From contig PMMB01000131.1 in the NCBI GenBank assembly GCA_003165495.1, forward strand, positions 1 to 11,049: DNA of 11,049 bases, written 5' to 3'. Position numbers and translations under genes: made by a program. Of this stretch, positions 1 through 5,850 are shown one piece after another. The notes beneath the pieces are model-generated. The model was not told where the DNA came from. It worked only from the letters and a program-made list of their open reading frames with translations, and searched no databases. The stretch is from Gammaproteobacteria bacterium (GTDB taxonomy: Bacteria; Pseudomonadota; Gammaproteobacteria; Steroidobacterales; Steroidobacteraceae). The first letter of the stretch is position 1, and each line of letters begins with the position of its first letter.

Positions 1-384
1 CTTCAAACCGACGCCGCGCAAGGTGACGTTGGCATCGGTGCCGGTATCGATTTTCGGTACGTTCACCACGGTCACCAGCTCGCTCGACAGCAGAGCCTTG
101 CCTTCGGCGTCCTGGGCGAGGCCTGGCGCATTGCTGATGGTGGCGATATCGGTGCGGGTCAGATTGCTGTTGAGTTCGGCGTCGGAGCCGCCGCGCAGGA
201 TGATCACCCGATCGGGCCGGCCGGTATCCGCCAGGGTGTGCCGGAATCCGGCGCCCATCGCCAGCACCGAGACCAACACCGCAACCACGCCCGCGATGCC
301 GATGACGATGACGCTGGAGGCGCCGCTGCGCTGTGGCAGGGTCTGCAGACTCATCAAGATGACGGCGACTAATTGCTTGAACAT
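1..384 (-). CDS. ABC transporter permease, FtsX/MacB type (partial, 3' end outside window)
   Basis: An open frame of 128 codons runs from ATG at 384 to the window edge without a stop, so only the N-terminal part is present. It begins MFKQLVAVILMSLQ, has one hydrophobic segment at about residues 22-46 (IVIGIAGVVAVLVSVLAMG), then a soluble stretch (RPDRVIILRGGSDAELNS). This is the usual start of an FtsX-type permease: a cytoplasmic amphipathic helix, TM1, then a MacB-like periplasmic core domain. A ribosome site GGGAG lies 6 bases before the start. It follows the first permease by 26 bases on the same strand, so it is the fourth gene of an adaptor-ATPase-permease-permease operon. The two permeases presumably pair as a heterodimer with the shared ATPase (inference). 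The substrate is unknown, and the C-terminal three-helix FtsX domain cannot be checked here. Confidence 0.85.
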   Translation of the reverse strand, partial: MFKQLVAVILMSLQTLPQRSGASSVIVIGIAGVVAVLVSVLAMGAGFRHTLADTGRPDRVIILRGGSDAELNSNLTRTDIATISNAPGLAQDAEGKALLSSELVTVVNVPKIDTGTDANVTLRGVGLK

Positions 385-410
385 TTGCGGCTCCCGGATT
401 TTTGCAGCGC

Positions 411-1577
411 TCAGCGCTTGTCCGCCAAGGCATCGACGATATTCAGCCGCATCGCGCGCAGCGCGGGCGGCAGACCGACGATTAGTGCCAACAACACGGC
501 CGCACCGAGCCCGGGGATCAGTGCCTTGGGTGACAACTCCACGCCCTGCAAACCTAGCTTGATGATGGGCAGCGCGGCGTAGCTCAAGGCAAGCCCGATG
601 ATTGCGGCGATCACGCACAGCAGTAGGGATTCGGCAAGAACCAAGCCGAGCACCTTGCCGTCGCCGAAGCCGAGGGTCTTCAGTACCGCAAGCTCAGGGA
701 TGCGCTCGCGCACCGATTGCATCATCGTGTTGCCGGTCAGGAACAGCAGGGTGAAAAACACCGCGCCGAGGATGGCGCGCAGGATGAAGCCGATGTCGCC
801 GAACTGCTTGATGAACGCCATCGTGAAGTCATTGGCCGGCTGCGTCTTGGTCTCGTTGGGAGAGTTCGCGAACAATGCGTCGATCCGATTGGAGATCGCC
901 GAGGACTTCGCCGGGTCGTCGACCCTCTCCTCGAACCAGCCCACATCGCCCTTGCCGAAGCTGCGCCCCTCGTCGAACAGCTCGTAGTGGAACAACAGGG
1001 TCGAAGCCTGCGCGCTGGCTTGGGTTGGATCCTTGACCGTAATGCTGCCGACGATGTCGAAAGTCCAGTCCAATGAGCCGTCCTTCTTCTGTGTCCAGAT
1101 GGTCGAATGCAGCGGCACTTTGTCGCCGACTTTCCAGCCGAATTTCTTCATGAGCGCCGCATTGACCAGCGCGCCGGTGCGCGTGTTTCGGTACGCCTGC
1201 ATATGCTGGTCGCTGACGATAAATTCGTCCTTGTGCAAATTGAAATAGCTGTCGGTGTCGACGGGGAGCGCGAAGACGAAGTTCTTCGACTCCTGGTAAT
1301 AAGCGCCAAACCAGCTGATCCAGGTGACTTCGGCAACGCCCGGCACCGAGCGGATCTGCTGCGCGTCGGAAAACGGCAGTGACAGGGTGATCGAATACTT
1401 GTTGGTCGTGACCAGCTTGTCGGCGCCCGTTATGCCGCCACTCGGATGCGCGAAGGCGTAGTCGACCGTTTCCAACATGCCGAACAGCAAAAAGGCGACG
1501 ATGATCGACAGCAGCGTGAATATCGTGCGCGTCTTCTTGCGCCAGAGGGTGGCCCAAATGAGCGGGAAGTACTTCAT
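411..1577 (-). CDS. ABC transporter permease, FtsX/MacB type
   Basis: A 388-residue inner-membrane permease with classic FtsX topology: a basic N-terminus (LWRKKTRT), TM1 at about 19-38, a periplasmic MacB-like core at about 40-258, and three C-terminal helices at about 263-283, 311-333 and 353-371. Between TM2 and TM3 the cytoplasmic stretch RERIPELAVLKTLGFGDGKV (289-308) is the typical coupling segment of this family. Proteins of this type do not form a channel for the substrate; they transmit ATP-driven conformational change to the periplasm (family knowledge). The ATG lies 18 bases after the ATPase stop, with a GAGG about 10 bases upstream, consistent with one operon. The length is normal for a full FtsX-type permease. 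The substrate cannot be read from the sequence; peptide, antibiotic or lipid export are all possible. Confidence 0.92.
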   Translation of the reverse strand: MKYFPLIWATLWRKKTRTIFTLLSIIVAFLLFGMLETVDYAFAHPSGGITGADKLVTTNKYSITLSLPFSDAQQIRSVPGVAEVTWISWFGAYYQESKNFVFALPVDTDSYFNLHKDEFIVSDQHMQAYRNTRTGALVNAALMKKFGWKVGDKVPLHSTIWTQKKDGSLDWTFDIVGSITVKDPTQASAQASTLLFHYELFDEGRSFGKGDVGWFEERVDDPAKSSAISNRIDALFANSPNETKTQPANDFTMAFIKQFGDIGFILRAILGAVFFTLLFLTGNTMMQSVRERIPELAVLKTLGFGDGKVLGLVLAESLLLCVIAAIIGLALSYAALPIIKLGLQGVELSPKALIPGLGAAVLLALIVGLPPALRAMRLNIVDALADKR

Positions 1578-1595
1578 AGGTGCGTGGCCTCGAGG

Positions 1596-2288
1596 TTAAG
1601 CCAACGTTCCGGCTTCCAGCAGCGCTCCCTTGTCCATGTGCAGCTGGCGGCTGGCGAATTCGGCGGCCTTGGGGTCGTGGGTGACGACGATGATGCTCTT
1701 GCCATGTTCGCGATTCAGTATCTGCAAGAGATGCAGCACCTCATCGGCGGATTTGCGGTCGAGGTCGCCGGTGGGTTCGTCGCAGACCAAAAGCGTCGGA
1801 TCGGCGACCAATGCGCGGGCGATGGCGACGCGTTGCGCCTGACCGCCCGATAACTCGTTGGGTTTATGCTTGGCGCGATCGGCGATGCCCACCAGGGTCA
1901 GCGCCGCCAGGACATTCGCCTTGCGTTTCGCGGCGGACAGGTTGGTCAGCAGCAGCGGCAACTCCACATTGCGCTGAGCGGTGAGCATTGGCATCAAGTT
2001 GTAGAACTGGAATACGAAGCCGACATGAGTGGCGCGCCAGCGCGCCAGGGCCCCGCTTCCGAGCTGGTCGAGCCGCTGTCCGGCGACGGTGATTTCGCCG
2101 GAGGACGGCGTGTCCAGGCCGCCGATCAGATTCAAGAGCGTGGTCTTGCCGGAACCGCTCGGTCCCATCAGCGCGACGAACTCACCCTTTGGAATATCCA
2201 GTGTCAGCCCCTGCAGGACCTCCACGCTTTGTTTGCCGCGGATATAGCGCTTGTCGACGTTGCGCAGGCTTACGATGGCTTCACTCAT
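1596..2288 (-). CDS. ABC transporter ATP-binding protein, LolD/MacB family
   Basis: A 230-residue cytoplasmic ATPase with every expected motif: Walker A GPSGSGKTT (42-50), Q-loop glutamine (FVFQFYNLMP, Q94), signature LSGGQ (146-150), Walker B LLVCDE (166-171), D-loop GDLD and the switch histidine in VVTHDP (H204). The FQFYNLMP and ERG-free N-terminus resemble the LolD/MacB/FtsE group that works with FtsX-type permeases, not importer ATPases. Its length is that of a stand-alone LolD-like subunit. GGAG lies 8 bases before the ATG. It sits 39 bases after the adaptor gene and 18 bases before the first permease, so it is the energy-supplying subunit of this transporter. It is not named lolD, because the neighbours (membrane-fusion adaptor, two permeases) point to a MacAB-like efflux pump and not to the lipoprotein-sorting LolCDE complex. 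Confidence 0.95.
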   Translation of the reverse strand: MSEAIVSLRNVDKRYIRGKQSVEVLQGLTLDIPKGEFVALMGPSGSGKTTLLNLIGGLDTPSSGEITVAGQRLDQLGSGALARWRATHVGFVFQFYNLMPMLTAQRNVELPLLLTNLSAAKRKANVLAALTLVGIADRAKHKPNELSGGQAQRVAIARALVADPTLLVCDEPTGDLDRKSADEVLHLLQILNREHGKSIIVVTHDPKAAEFASRQLHMDKGALLEAGTLA

Positions 2289-2327
2289 GGTCTTGGCTCC
2301 GTAGCGGCCGCGGTGGGATGCGGCGGT

Positions 2328-3560
2328 TTATTGTTCGACGCGAATCTTGGCGCCGTCCTTAAGCTGCGTGAAATCGCCGACCGCAACGCGCTCGCCCGCG
2401 GTGAGGCCGGACAAAATGGTGATGGTATCGCCGCTGCCGGCTCCGAGGCGAACCTGGCGCCGCTCGACGGTGTCGCCACGCACGACGAAGACCGCGCCGG
2501 TGGTGCCGGATCCCTGCACCGCATTGCCGGGCAGCGTCACGCCCGCCGCCGGCTTGGTCCCCGGTTCCTGCGCCGCGTCGGCCAGAAATGACACGCGCAC
2601 GCCCATCTCGGGCAGGATACGCGCGTCCTTTTGATCGAGCGCGATCCGCACGGTTACGGTGCCCTTGCTGCGGTCGGCGGTTGGAATCACGGCGATGACA
2701 TGCGCGGGAATCTGCCAATCGGGATAGGCGTTGAGTTTGGCCGTCGCCTGTTGATCAGGGCGAACCCGATTGATGAAATTCTCGTTCACGTCGACTTGGA
2801 TTTCCAGCGAATCCATGTCCACGATGGTGCCGATGCCGGTCCGAGTGAAGCCGCCGCCGGCGGAGACGGGTGAAACCATTTCACCCGGCTGAGCGGCTTT
2901 GACCGTGACGATGCCGGCAAACGGCGCGCGCACGATGGTATCGTCCAGATTGCGCTGCGCGACGCTCATGGCGCGCGCGACTACATCGACATTGCTGCGC
3001 TGGGTGGCGAGTTGCGCCCGCAGGGCATCCACGGTGGTCTGTGCATTGTCCACGGCCGCCTGACTGACGAAGTGCCCCTGGATCAAACTTTTCTGGCGGT
3101 CATAGTCGCGCTGCGCATTGGTGAGATTGACCTGCGTTTCGGCGAGACCGGCCTTCGCATAGTCGAGTTGGGCGCTCGCCTGATTCAACGCCGCGCGAAT
3201 ATTGGTGTCATCGAGCTTGGCAATGATCTGACCGGCTTTGACATGGTCGCCTTCCTCGATATCGAGTTCCACCATCTTGGCGGTGATCTTGGACGCCACC
3301 GTGGCCTGGCGGCGCGGTACGACGTATCCCGAGGCATCCAGAATGGAGCCCGCGGCGGCAGCCCCCTCGCCGGCAATCGCCTGCGCCACGGCGACATGCA
3401 CGGGCACGGCGCTGGGACGCGACAACCACCACCCTGCGAGGGCCGCGACAACCAGAATCATCGCGGCAACGCCCAGCCAAATCCTGCCCTTGCCGGGAGA
3501 CGCCGGCGCGTCTCCACGATCGATGCGCAGCTGATTGAGCAGAGCGGATTTATCGTCCAT
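2328..3560 (-). CDS. Periplasmic adaptor (membrane fusion protein, HlyD/MacA family)
   Basis: A 410-residue adaptor with a cytoplasmic N-terminus, one membrane anchor at about 27-47 (ending GWWLSRP), and a split biotinyl-lipoyl domain (first half about 85-119, VELDIEEGDHVKAGQIIAKL; second half about 205-230, RAPFAGIVTVKAAQPGEMVS). An Ala/Gln-rich coiled-coil hairpin lies between the halves (about 120-203), followed by beta-barrel and membrane-proximal domains to the C-terminus (LTAGERVAVGDFTQLKDGA). Such proteins bridge an inner-membrane transporter to an outer-membrane TolC-type channel (family knowledge); no such channel gene is in this window. It is the first gene of the transporter operon. 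No Shine-Dalgarno site is evident before the ATG (CGGCAACCAAAA). It lies 103 bases downstream of the XRE regulator gene on the same strand. The function class is secure; the exported compound is unknown. Confidence 0.93.
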   Translation of the reverse strand: MDDKSALLNQLRIDRGDAPASPGKGRIWLGVAAMILVVAALAGWWLSRPSAVPVHVAVAQAIAGEGAAAAGSILDASGYVVPRRQATVASKITAKMVELDIEEGDHVKAGQIIAKLDDTNIRAALNQASAQLDYAKAGLAETQVNLTNAQRDYDRQKSLIQGHFVSQAAVDNAQTTVDALRAQLATQRSNVDVVARAMSVAQRNLDDTIVRAPFAGIVTVKAAQPGEMVSPVSAGGGFTRTGIGTIVDMDSLEIQVDVNENFINRVRPDQQATAKLNAYPDWQIPAHVIAVIPTADRSKGTVTVRIALDQKDARILPEMGVRVSFLADAAQEPGTKPAAGVTLPGNAVQGSGTTGAVFVVRGDTVERRQVRLGAGSGDTITILSGLTAGERVAVGDFTQLKDGAKIRVEQ

Positions 3561-3610
3561 TTTTGGTTGCCGCGTCGTGCCGCTTGGTATCCCTAGGAGG
3601 TAAGTATGTA

Positions 3611-3616
3611 ATCATA
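3611..3616 (-). promoter_or_regulatory. Possible -10 box upstream of the efflux operon
   Basis: In the 103-base gap between the XRE gene and the adaptor gene, the minus strand reads TATGAT, one mismatch from TATAAT, about 50 bases before the adaptor start. No good -35 box sits at 16-18 bases; the nearest TTGGCG is only 14 bases away. It may be a weak or activator-dependent promoter, or chance. The rest of the gap has no convincing terminator: CGCCA/TGGCG arms exist but no T tract follows. Confidence 0.25.
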
Positions 3617-3663
3617 AAAGACGGGTATGACGCCAATGGTCACGCGAATGGCGGCGCCCGAAC

Positions 3664-3852
3664 TTAAGGTTGAAAGATTTCCTCGATGCTGTGTTTGAAG
3701 AGTTTCGCGATGGCGAAGGCGAGCGGGAGGCTCGGGTCATATCGGCCTGTCTCGATTGCGTTTATCGTTTGACGCGACACGCGTAGATGCTTCGCGAGGT
3801 CACCTTGCGTCCAGCCACGCTCCGCGCGCAAGTTCGGGACAGAATTCTTCAT
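3664..3852 (-). CDS. Small XRE/Cro-type HTH transcriptional regulator
   Basis: A 62-residue protein that is essentially a single helix-turn-helix domain, of the compact type often named YozG-like. The HTH covers about residues 15-37 (TQGDLAKHLRVSRQTINAIE), followed by the diagnostic YDPSLPLAFAIAKLFKHSIEEIF. The start is ATG at 3852. The frame stays open upstream, but the extra 22 residues would lie inside the preceding gene and do not resemble the family. The ATG overlaps the stop of the membrane protein gene as ATGA, and no Shine-Dalgarno site is seen, so translation is probably coupled. Regulators of this type commonly neighbour small membrane proteins and bind their own promoter (family knowledge). 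Two 18-base palindromes at 4264-4281 and 4302-4319 are the obvious candidate operators (inference). No ligand-binding domain is present, so any signal must act through the partner membrane protein, protein level or oligomerisation. Confidence 0.9.
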   Translation of the reverse strand: MKNSVPNLRAERGWTQGDLAKHLRVSRQTINAIETGRYDPSLPLAFAIAKLFKHSIEEIFQP

Positions 3853-4241
3853 TTGCCGGTTGCGAGAAGTCTGACCATCTGCGCCACAAATACCACCCAC
3901 ACGATGTTGGAGATCCATGCAGTGCTGAGATGGGGCAGTCCGAGGAGTTCAAGGAAAAAATAGATCAACGCAAAAGCAGCCACCACCATCGCCGCAAGCG
4001 CCGCGGCTCGTAACATGCGTAGCCGGATGAATTCGTCGCATCGTCCGTACGCACGAACCGTCAGTCCAATCAAAGCAAGTCCCGGCAAGATCGGCGCCAA
4101 AATGACGGCTGTTCTCAAGGGGCTTGCACCCATCGAAGTGAGCGCCCGGGTTGCGGCCGCGAGCAAGGCCATATAGACCGCCATGGTCAACCCGAACGTA
4201 CGTATCCAAATGATCAATGCTTGTCGAGTTTCGACTTGCAT
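3849..4241 (-). CDS. Small four-helix integral membrane protein, partner of the XRE regulator
   Basis: A 130-residue hydrophobic protein beginning MQVETRQALI. Four membrane segments are predicted by eye at about 12-33, 44-63, 76-100 and 107-126, with a charged cytoplasmic-type loop RAYGRCDEFIRLRMLR between TM2 and TM3. I do not recognise a named family with certainty; it looks like the small uncharacterised membrane proteins encoded next to compact XRE regulators. ATG at 4241 is chosen because an AGGAGA site lies 4 bases upstream and because the longer open frame to 4844 would run antisense through yaeQ. It overlaps the regulator by four bases (ATGA). A TTGACA-17-GATAGT promoter with two palindromic sites lies directly upstream. 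A hand count of 3841-4240 gives about 56% GC, whereas two sampled 60-base lines of hemF gave 63-67%, so this module may have a different history. Its role is unknown. Confidence 0.85.
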   Translation of the reverse strand: MQVETRQALIIWIRTFGLTMAVYMALLAAATRALTSMGASPLRTAVILAPILPGLALIGLTVRAYGRCDEFIRLRMLRAAALAAMVVAAFALIYFFLELLGLPHLSTAWISNIVWVVFVAQMVRLLATGK

Positions 4242-4263
4242 GGCGTCTCCTGCGAATTCGGTA

Positions 4264-4281
4264 TGTAAAGGACGCTTTACT
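4264..4281. promoter_or_regulatory. Palindromic operator candidate, site 1
   Basis: TGTAAAG-GACG-CTTTACT is a 7-base inverted repeat with a 4-base spacer and one mismatch in the outermost pair. It overlaps the end of the -10 box and the expected start (about 4272) of the leftward transcript for the membrane protein and XRE genes. Binding there would block initiation. It shares its arms and spacing with site 2, centred 38 bases away. Confidence 0.7.
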
Positions 4282-4307
4282 ATCGCCTTCGGTCCGCGGC
4301 TTGTCAA
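4279..4307 (-). promoter_or_regulatory. Sigma-70-type promoter for the membrane protein/XRE pair
   Basis: On the minus strand TTGACA (4307-4302), a perfect -35 box, is followed after exactly 17 bases by GATAGT (4284-4279), four of six to TATAAT including the important A and final T. The predicted start is near 4272, giving a leader of about 30 bases before the ATG at 4241. The -35 box is embedded in palindrome site 2 and the -10/start region in site 1, the expected geometry of an autorepressed promoter. Confidence 0.7.
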
Positions 4308-4319
4308 GTATCCTTTACA
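4302..4319. promoter_or_regulatory. Palindromic operator candidate, site 2
   Basis: TGTCAAG-TATC-CTTTACA is the second copy of the TGTMAAG-N4-CTTTACW palindrome, again with one imperfect pair. Its left arm contains the -35 box of the leftward promoter (TTGACA on the minus strand) and its right arm contains TTTACA, a candidate -35 box of the rightward yaeQ promoter. A repressor here could therefore affect both directions. Confidence 0.7.
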
Positions 4320-4343
4320 GGTCGCGGCGCGCGGTGTTAGAGT
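4314..4343 (+). promoter_or_regulatory. Candidate sigma-70-type promoter for yaeQ
   Basis: TTTACA (4314-4319, five of six to TTGACA) is followed after 18 bases by TAGAGT (4338-4343, four of six to TATAAT). The predicted start is around 4350, leaving a leader of about 18 bases that contains the GAGGTGA ribosome site. The -35 box coincides with the right arm of palindrome site 2. The match is moderate, so this is a candidate only. Confidence 0.45.
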
Positions 4344-4367
4344 GCACGGCCGGTTTCGAGGTGACCC

Positions 4368-4922
4368 ATGGCGCTCGGCGCCACGATCTACGTGTTCAAA
4401 ATCGATCTTGCCGACTCGGACCGCGGCGTCTATCAGCCGTTGGAGCTGCGTGTGGCGCGTCATCCGTCGGAAACCGAAGATCATTTGCTCACACGCGTGC
4501 TGGCGTACTGCCTCGAATACACCGAAGGCATCGCATTCTCGAACGGTTTGTTCGAATCGGATCAGCCGACGATTGCGGTACGCGATCTGACCGGCGCGCT
4601 CTGCGTGTGGATCGACGTCGGCGCTCCGGAGGCGGCGCGGCTGCACCGGGCGGCCAAGCTCGCGCCACGCGTGGCCATATACACGAACAAGGACGCAGTG
4701 CAGCTCGCCGCGCGGCTGGGGGCGGAACGCATTCATCGCGTCGCGGCGATGGAACTGTATGCGGTGGATCGCGACTGGCTGGCGCGCCTCGCGGCGCGCC
4801 TCACTCGGCGAATGGAATTCACGCTGACGGTGGCCGAGCGGCACCTCTATGTGTCGCTTGGCGAGGAAACTTTGGCCGGCATCATCGAACGAGTAGAAAT
4901 CGGCGGCACCGCAGGCAGTTGA
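4368..4922 (+). CDS. yaeQ: YaeQ family protein
   Basis: A 184-residue protein clearly matching the YaeQ family: it opens MALGATIYVFKIDLADSDRG, carries the hallmark ARHPSETEDHLLTRVLAY (30-47) and GIAFSNGLFESDQPTIAVRD (54-73), then LCVWIDVGAPEAARLHRAAK. E. coli YaeQ has a near-identical start and the same RHPSET motif and length. The family has a PD-(D/E)XK nuclease-like fold; its biochemical role is not established, although a link to suppression of RfaH loss has been reported for E. coli. The acidic residues of FESDQP and WIDVG fit the core of that fold (inference). A strong GAGGTGA lies 3 bases before the ATG. It is the only plus-strand gene, diverging from the XRE module and converging on hemF with a 7-base gap between stop codons. 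Confidence 0.95.
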   Translation: MALGATIYVFKIDLADSDRGVYQPLELRVARHPSETEDHLLTRVLAYCLEYTEGIAFSNGLFESDQPTIAVRDLTGALCVWIDVGAPEAARLHRAAKLAPRVAIYTNKDAVQLAARLGAERIHRVAAMELYAVDRDWLARLAARLTRRMEFTLTVAERHLYVSLGEETLAGIIERVEIGGTAGS

Positions 4923-4963
4923 TGCGCGCTCAACGGTGATCGAGTTCGGCGAGAAAGTCTCGC
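4918..4963. other. Two small inverted repeats at the yaeQ/hemF convergence
   Basis: GTTGA (4918-4922) pairs with TCAAC (4930-4934) across a 7-base loop, spanning both stop codons. A little further, GCGAGA (4949-4954) pairs perfectly with TCTCGC (4958-4963) around a 3-base loop, inside the end of hemF. Neither is followed by a T tract in either direction, so they are not convincing intrinsic terminators. They might mark transcript ends or be chance. Confidence 0.25.
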
Positions 4964-5844
4964 GGGCGCAAGAAGTCCTCGTACAGCCGCGCTTCGGGGG
5001 ATCCCGGTTCGGGATGCCAATCGTAGTCCCAGCGGGCCAGCGGCGGCATCGACATCAGAATCGACTCGGTGCGGCCGCGGGATTGCAGGCCGAACAAGGT
5101 TCCACGGTCGTAAACCAGATTGAATTCCACGTAGCGGCCGCGCCGATACAGCTGAAACCGGCGCTCGCGCTCACCGAAGGAGTGGTCCTTACGGCGTTCG
5201 ACGATGGGCATGTAGGCGGGTAGAAAGTGATCGCCCACGCTGCGTAAGAAGCCGAACGACCGTTCGAATCCGCCTTGGTTGAGATCGTCGAAGAACAGGC
5301 CGCCGACCCCGCGAGTTTCATTCCGATGCGGCAGGAAAAAATAACGGTCGCACCACTCCTTGTATCTCTCGTAAGTTTCCGCGCCGAACGGTTGGCAGGC
5401 GTCGCGTGCGGTGCGGTGCCAGTGCAGGACATCCTCGTCATACGGATAATACGGCGTGAGATCGAAGCCGCCGCCAAACCACCAATGGGCGGGCCCGACG
5501 CTCGGGGAGGCCACCAGGAACCGGACATTGCAGTGGGTCGTCGGCGCATACGGATTTCGCGGATGAAACACCAGGGACAGACCCATCGCCTCGAACGGCG
5601 CGCCGGCGATTTCCGGACGCAGGTTCGAGGCGGACGACGGCATCATTGCGCCGAACACGTGCGAGAACGACACGCCCGCCCGCTCGAATACCGTGCCGTC
5701 GCTCAAAATGCGGCTCTCGCCGCCGCCGCCTTCCGGTCTCGCCCAAGGATCGCGCCGGAATCTTGCGGCGTCGATCGCTTCCACGGCCGCGGTGATGCGG
5801 TCATGCAAGTCGTTCAAGTAGCGCTTGACCGCGGATGCGTCCAT
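4930..5844 (-). CDS. hemF: Oxygen-dependent coproporphyrinogen III oxidase
   Basis: A 304-residue cytoplasmic enzyme that converts coproporphyrinogen III to protoporphyrinogen IX with oxygen in haem synthesis. Family signatures are intact: FSHVFG, HPRNPYAPTTHCNVRFL (94-110), HWWFGGGFDLTPYY (120-133), FLPHRNETRGVGGLFFDDL (170-188) and RYVEFNLVYDRGTLFGLQSR (238-257). Histidines H94, H104, H143 and H173 lie at the positions conserved as metal or catalytic ligands in the family. The length equals that of typical bacterial HemF. The ATG at 5844 lies six bases after the topA stop and lacks a clear Shine-Dalgarno site, so expression probably depends on topA read-through or coupling. Gammaproteobacteria often keep hemF near dprA, usually with tsaC (yrdC) and aroE, neither of which is seen here. 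The product needs oxygen, so the host is aerobic or facultative. Confidence 0.97.
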   Translation of the reverse strand: MDASAVKRYLNDLHDRITAAVEAIDAARFRRDPWARPEGGGGESRILSDGTVFERAGVSFSHVFGAMMPSSASNLRPEIAGAPFEAMGLSLVFHPRNPYAPTTHCNVRFLVASPSVGPAHWWFGGGFDLTPYYPYDEDVLHWHRTARDACQPFGAETYERYKEWCDRYFFLPHRNETRGVGGLFFDDLNQGGFERSFGFLRSVGDHFLPAYMPIVERRKDHSFGERERRFQLYRRGRYVEFNLVYDRGTLFGLQSRGRTESILMSMPPLARWDYDWHPEPGSPEARLYEDFLRPRDFLAELDHR

Positions 5845-5850
5845 TGAAGG

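Noticed and set aside
829..1557. 242-residue minus-strand frame within the first permease
   Set aside because: It is a shifted frame of a permease with clear FtsX topology and coupling motif.
1866..2591. 241-residue plus-strand open frame
   Set aside because: It is antisense to the ATPase and adaptor genes, both of which carry intact family motifs.
3012..3596. 194-residue plus-strand open frame
   Set aside because: It is antisense to the adaptor coiled coil and lipoyl domain; its composition is a mirror of that gene.
3615..3663. CGCCA/TGGCG inverted repeat after the XRE gene, considered as a terminator
   Set aside because: The stem is only 5 bases with a 13-base loop and there is no T tract, so it is not a credible intrinsic terminator.
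4242..4844. N-terminal extension of the small membrane protein to a 331-residue frame
   Set aside because: The extension runs antisense through yaeQ, is rich in Arg/His without family features, and a well-placed AGGAGA plus ATG at 4241 explains the start.
4217..4939. 240-residue plus-strand frame overlapping yaeQ
   Set aside because: It is a shifted frame of yaeQ; the yaeQ frame has clear family motifs and its own ribosome site.
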